Of a stretch of 5,466 nt of DNA, positions 5,416 to 5,466 are shown piece after piece. The notes below the pieces were generated by a model. It was given only the letters and a program-made list of their open reading frames with translations. It made no database searches and was not told the DNA's origin. Position numbers and translations under genes: made by a program. Position 1 is the stretch's first letter, and each line of letters starts with the position of its first letter. Source of the DNA: Peptococcaceae bacterium (GTDB taxonomy: Bacteria; Bacillota; Desulfitobacteriia; Desulfitobacteriales; Syntrophobotulaceae); NCBI GenBank assembly GCA_012523535.1, contig JAAYII010000021.1, forward strand, positions 1 through 5,466. The letters are read 5' to 3'.

Positions 5416-5466
5416 TATTGTTGTTTATTTACACACGAGTTTGTTTACAATTACAAAGTTTGCTTA
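5416..5466 (+). other. AT-rich downstream region with near-repeat
   Basis: No gene is visible after the rpsI stop. Two 11-base near-identical repeats occur, GTTTATTTACA (5423-5433) and GTTTGTTTACA (5439-5449), with 10 of 11 positions the same. TTTGT (5440-5444) could pair with ACAAA (5453-5457), which is too weak to call a terminator. The expected terminator of rplM-rpsI is either past the window or not of the usual type. Confidence 0.3.

Overview
The window is a stretch of core translation and transcription genes, all on the + strand, from a low-to-moderate GC Gram-positive bacterium. Gene order, strong GGAGG-type ribosome binding sites, GTG and TTG starts, and protein sequence all point to Bacillota, class Clostridia. 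A Peptococcaceae/Desulfotomaculum-like lineage is my best guess, but that is an inference. Having rpsD inside the operon between rpsK and rpoA fits Clostridia and argues against Bacillus, where rpsD lies elsewhere.

Layout: the 3' end of map (methionine aminopeptidase, 1-215), infA (IF-1), rpmJ (L36, a 37-codon gene at 484-597), a 131-base gap with a predicted RNA structure and a promoter candidate, then rpsM (S13), rpsK (S11), rpsD (S4), rpoA (RNA polymerase alpha) and rplQ (L17). This is the end of the spc cluster followed by the alpha operon. A 158-base structured gap follows, then truA (tRNA pseudouridine synthase). A 144-base gap with a good sigma-A promoter and an L13-type leader follows, then rplM (L13) and rpsI (S9). 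The last 51 bases are AT-rich and hold no gene I can support.

The genes work together in ribosome assembly (S4 and S13 early 30S assembly and head, S11 platform, L13 and L17 in 50S), initiation (IF-1), N-terminal methionine removal (Map), tRNA anticodon-arm modification (TruA) and transcription (alpha subunit). S4 and L36 both keep their complete zinc-binding Cys/His sets.

The genes are ordinary, and I see no novel protein system. What deserves a second look is non-coding: the folded leader before rpsM, the two-part structured gap between rplQ and truA (where many Clostridia carry ecfA/ecfA'/ecfT), and the leader of rplM-rpsI. All RNA folds were read by eye; no folding energies were computed.
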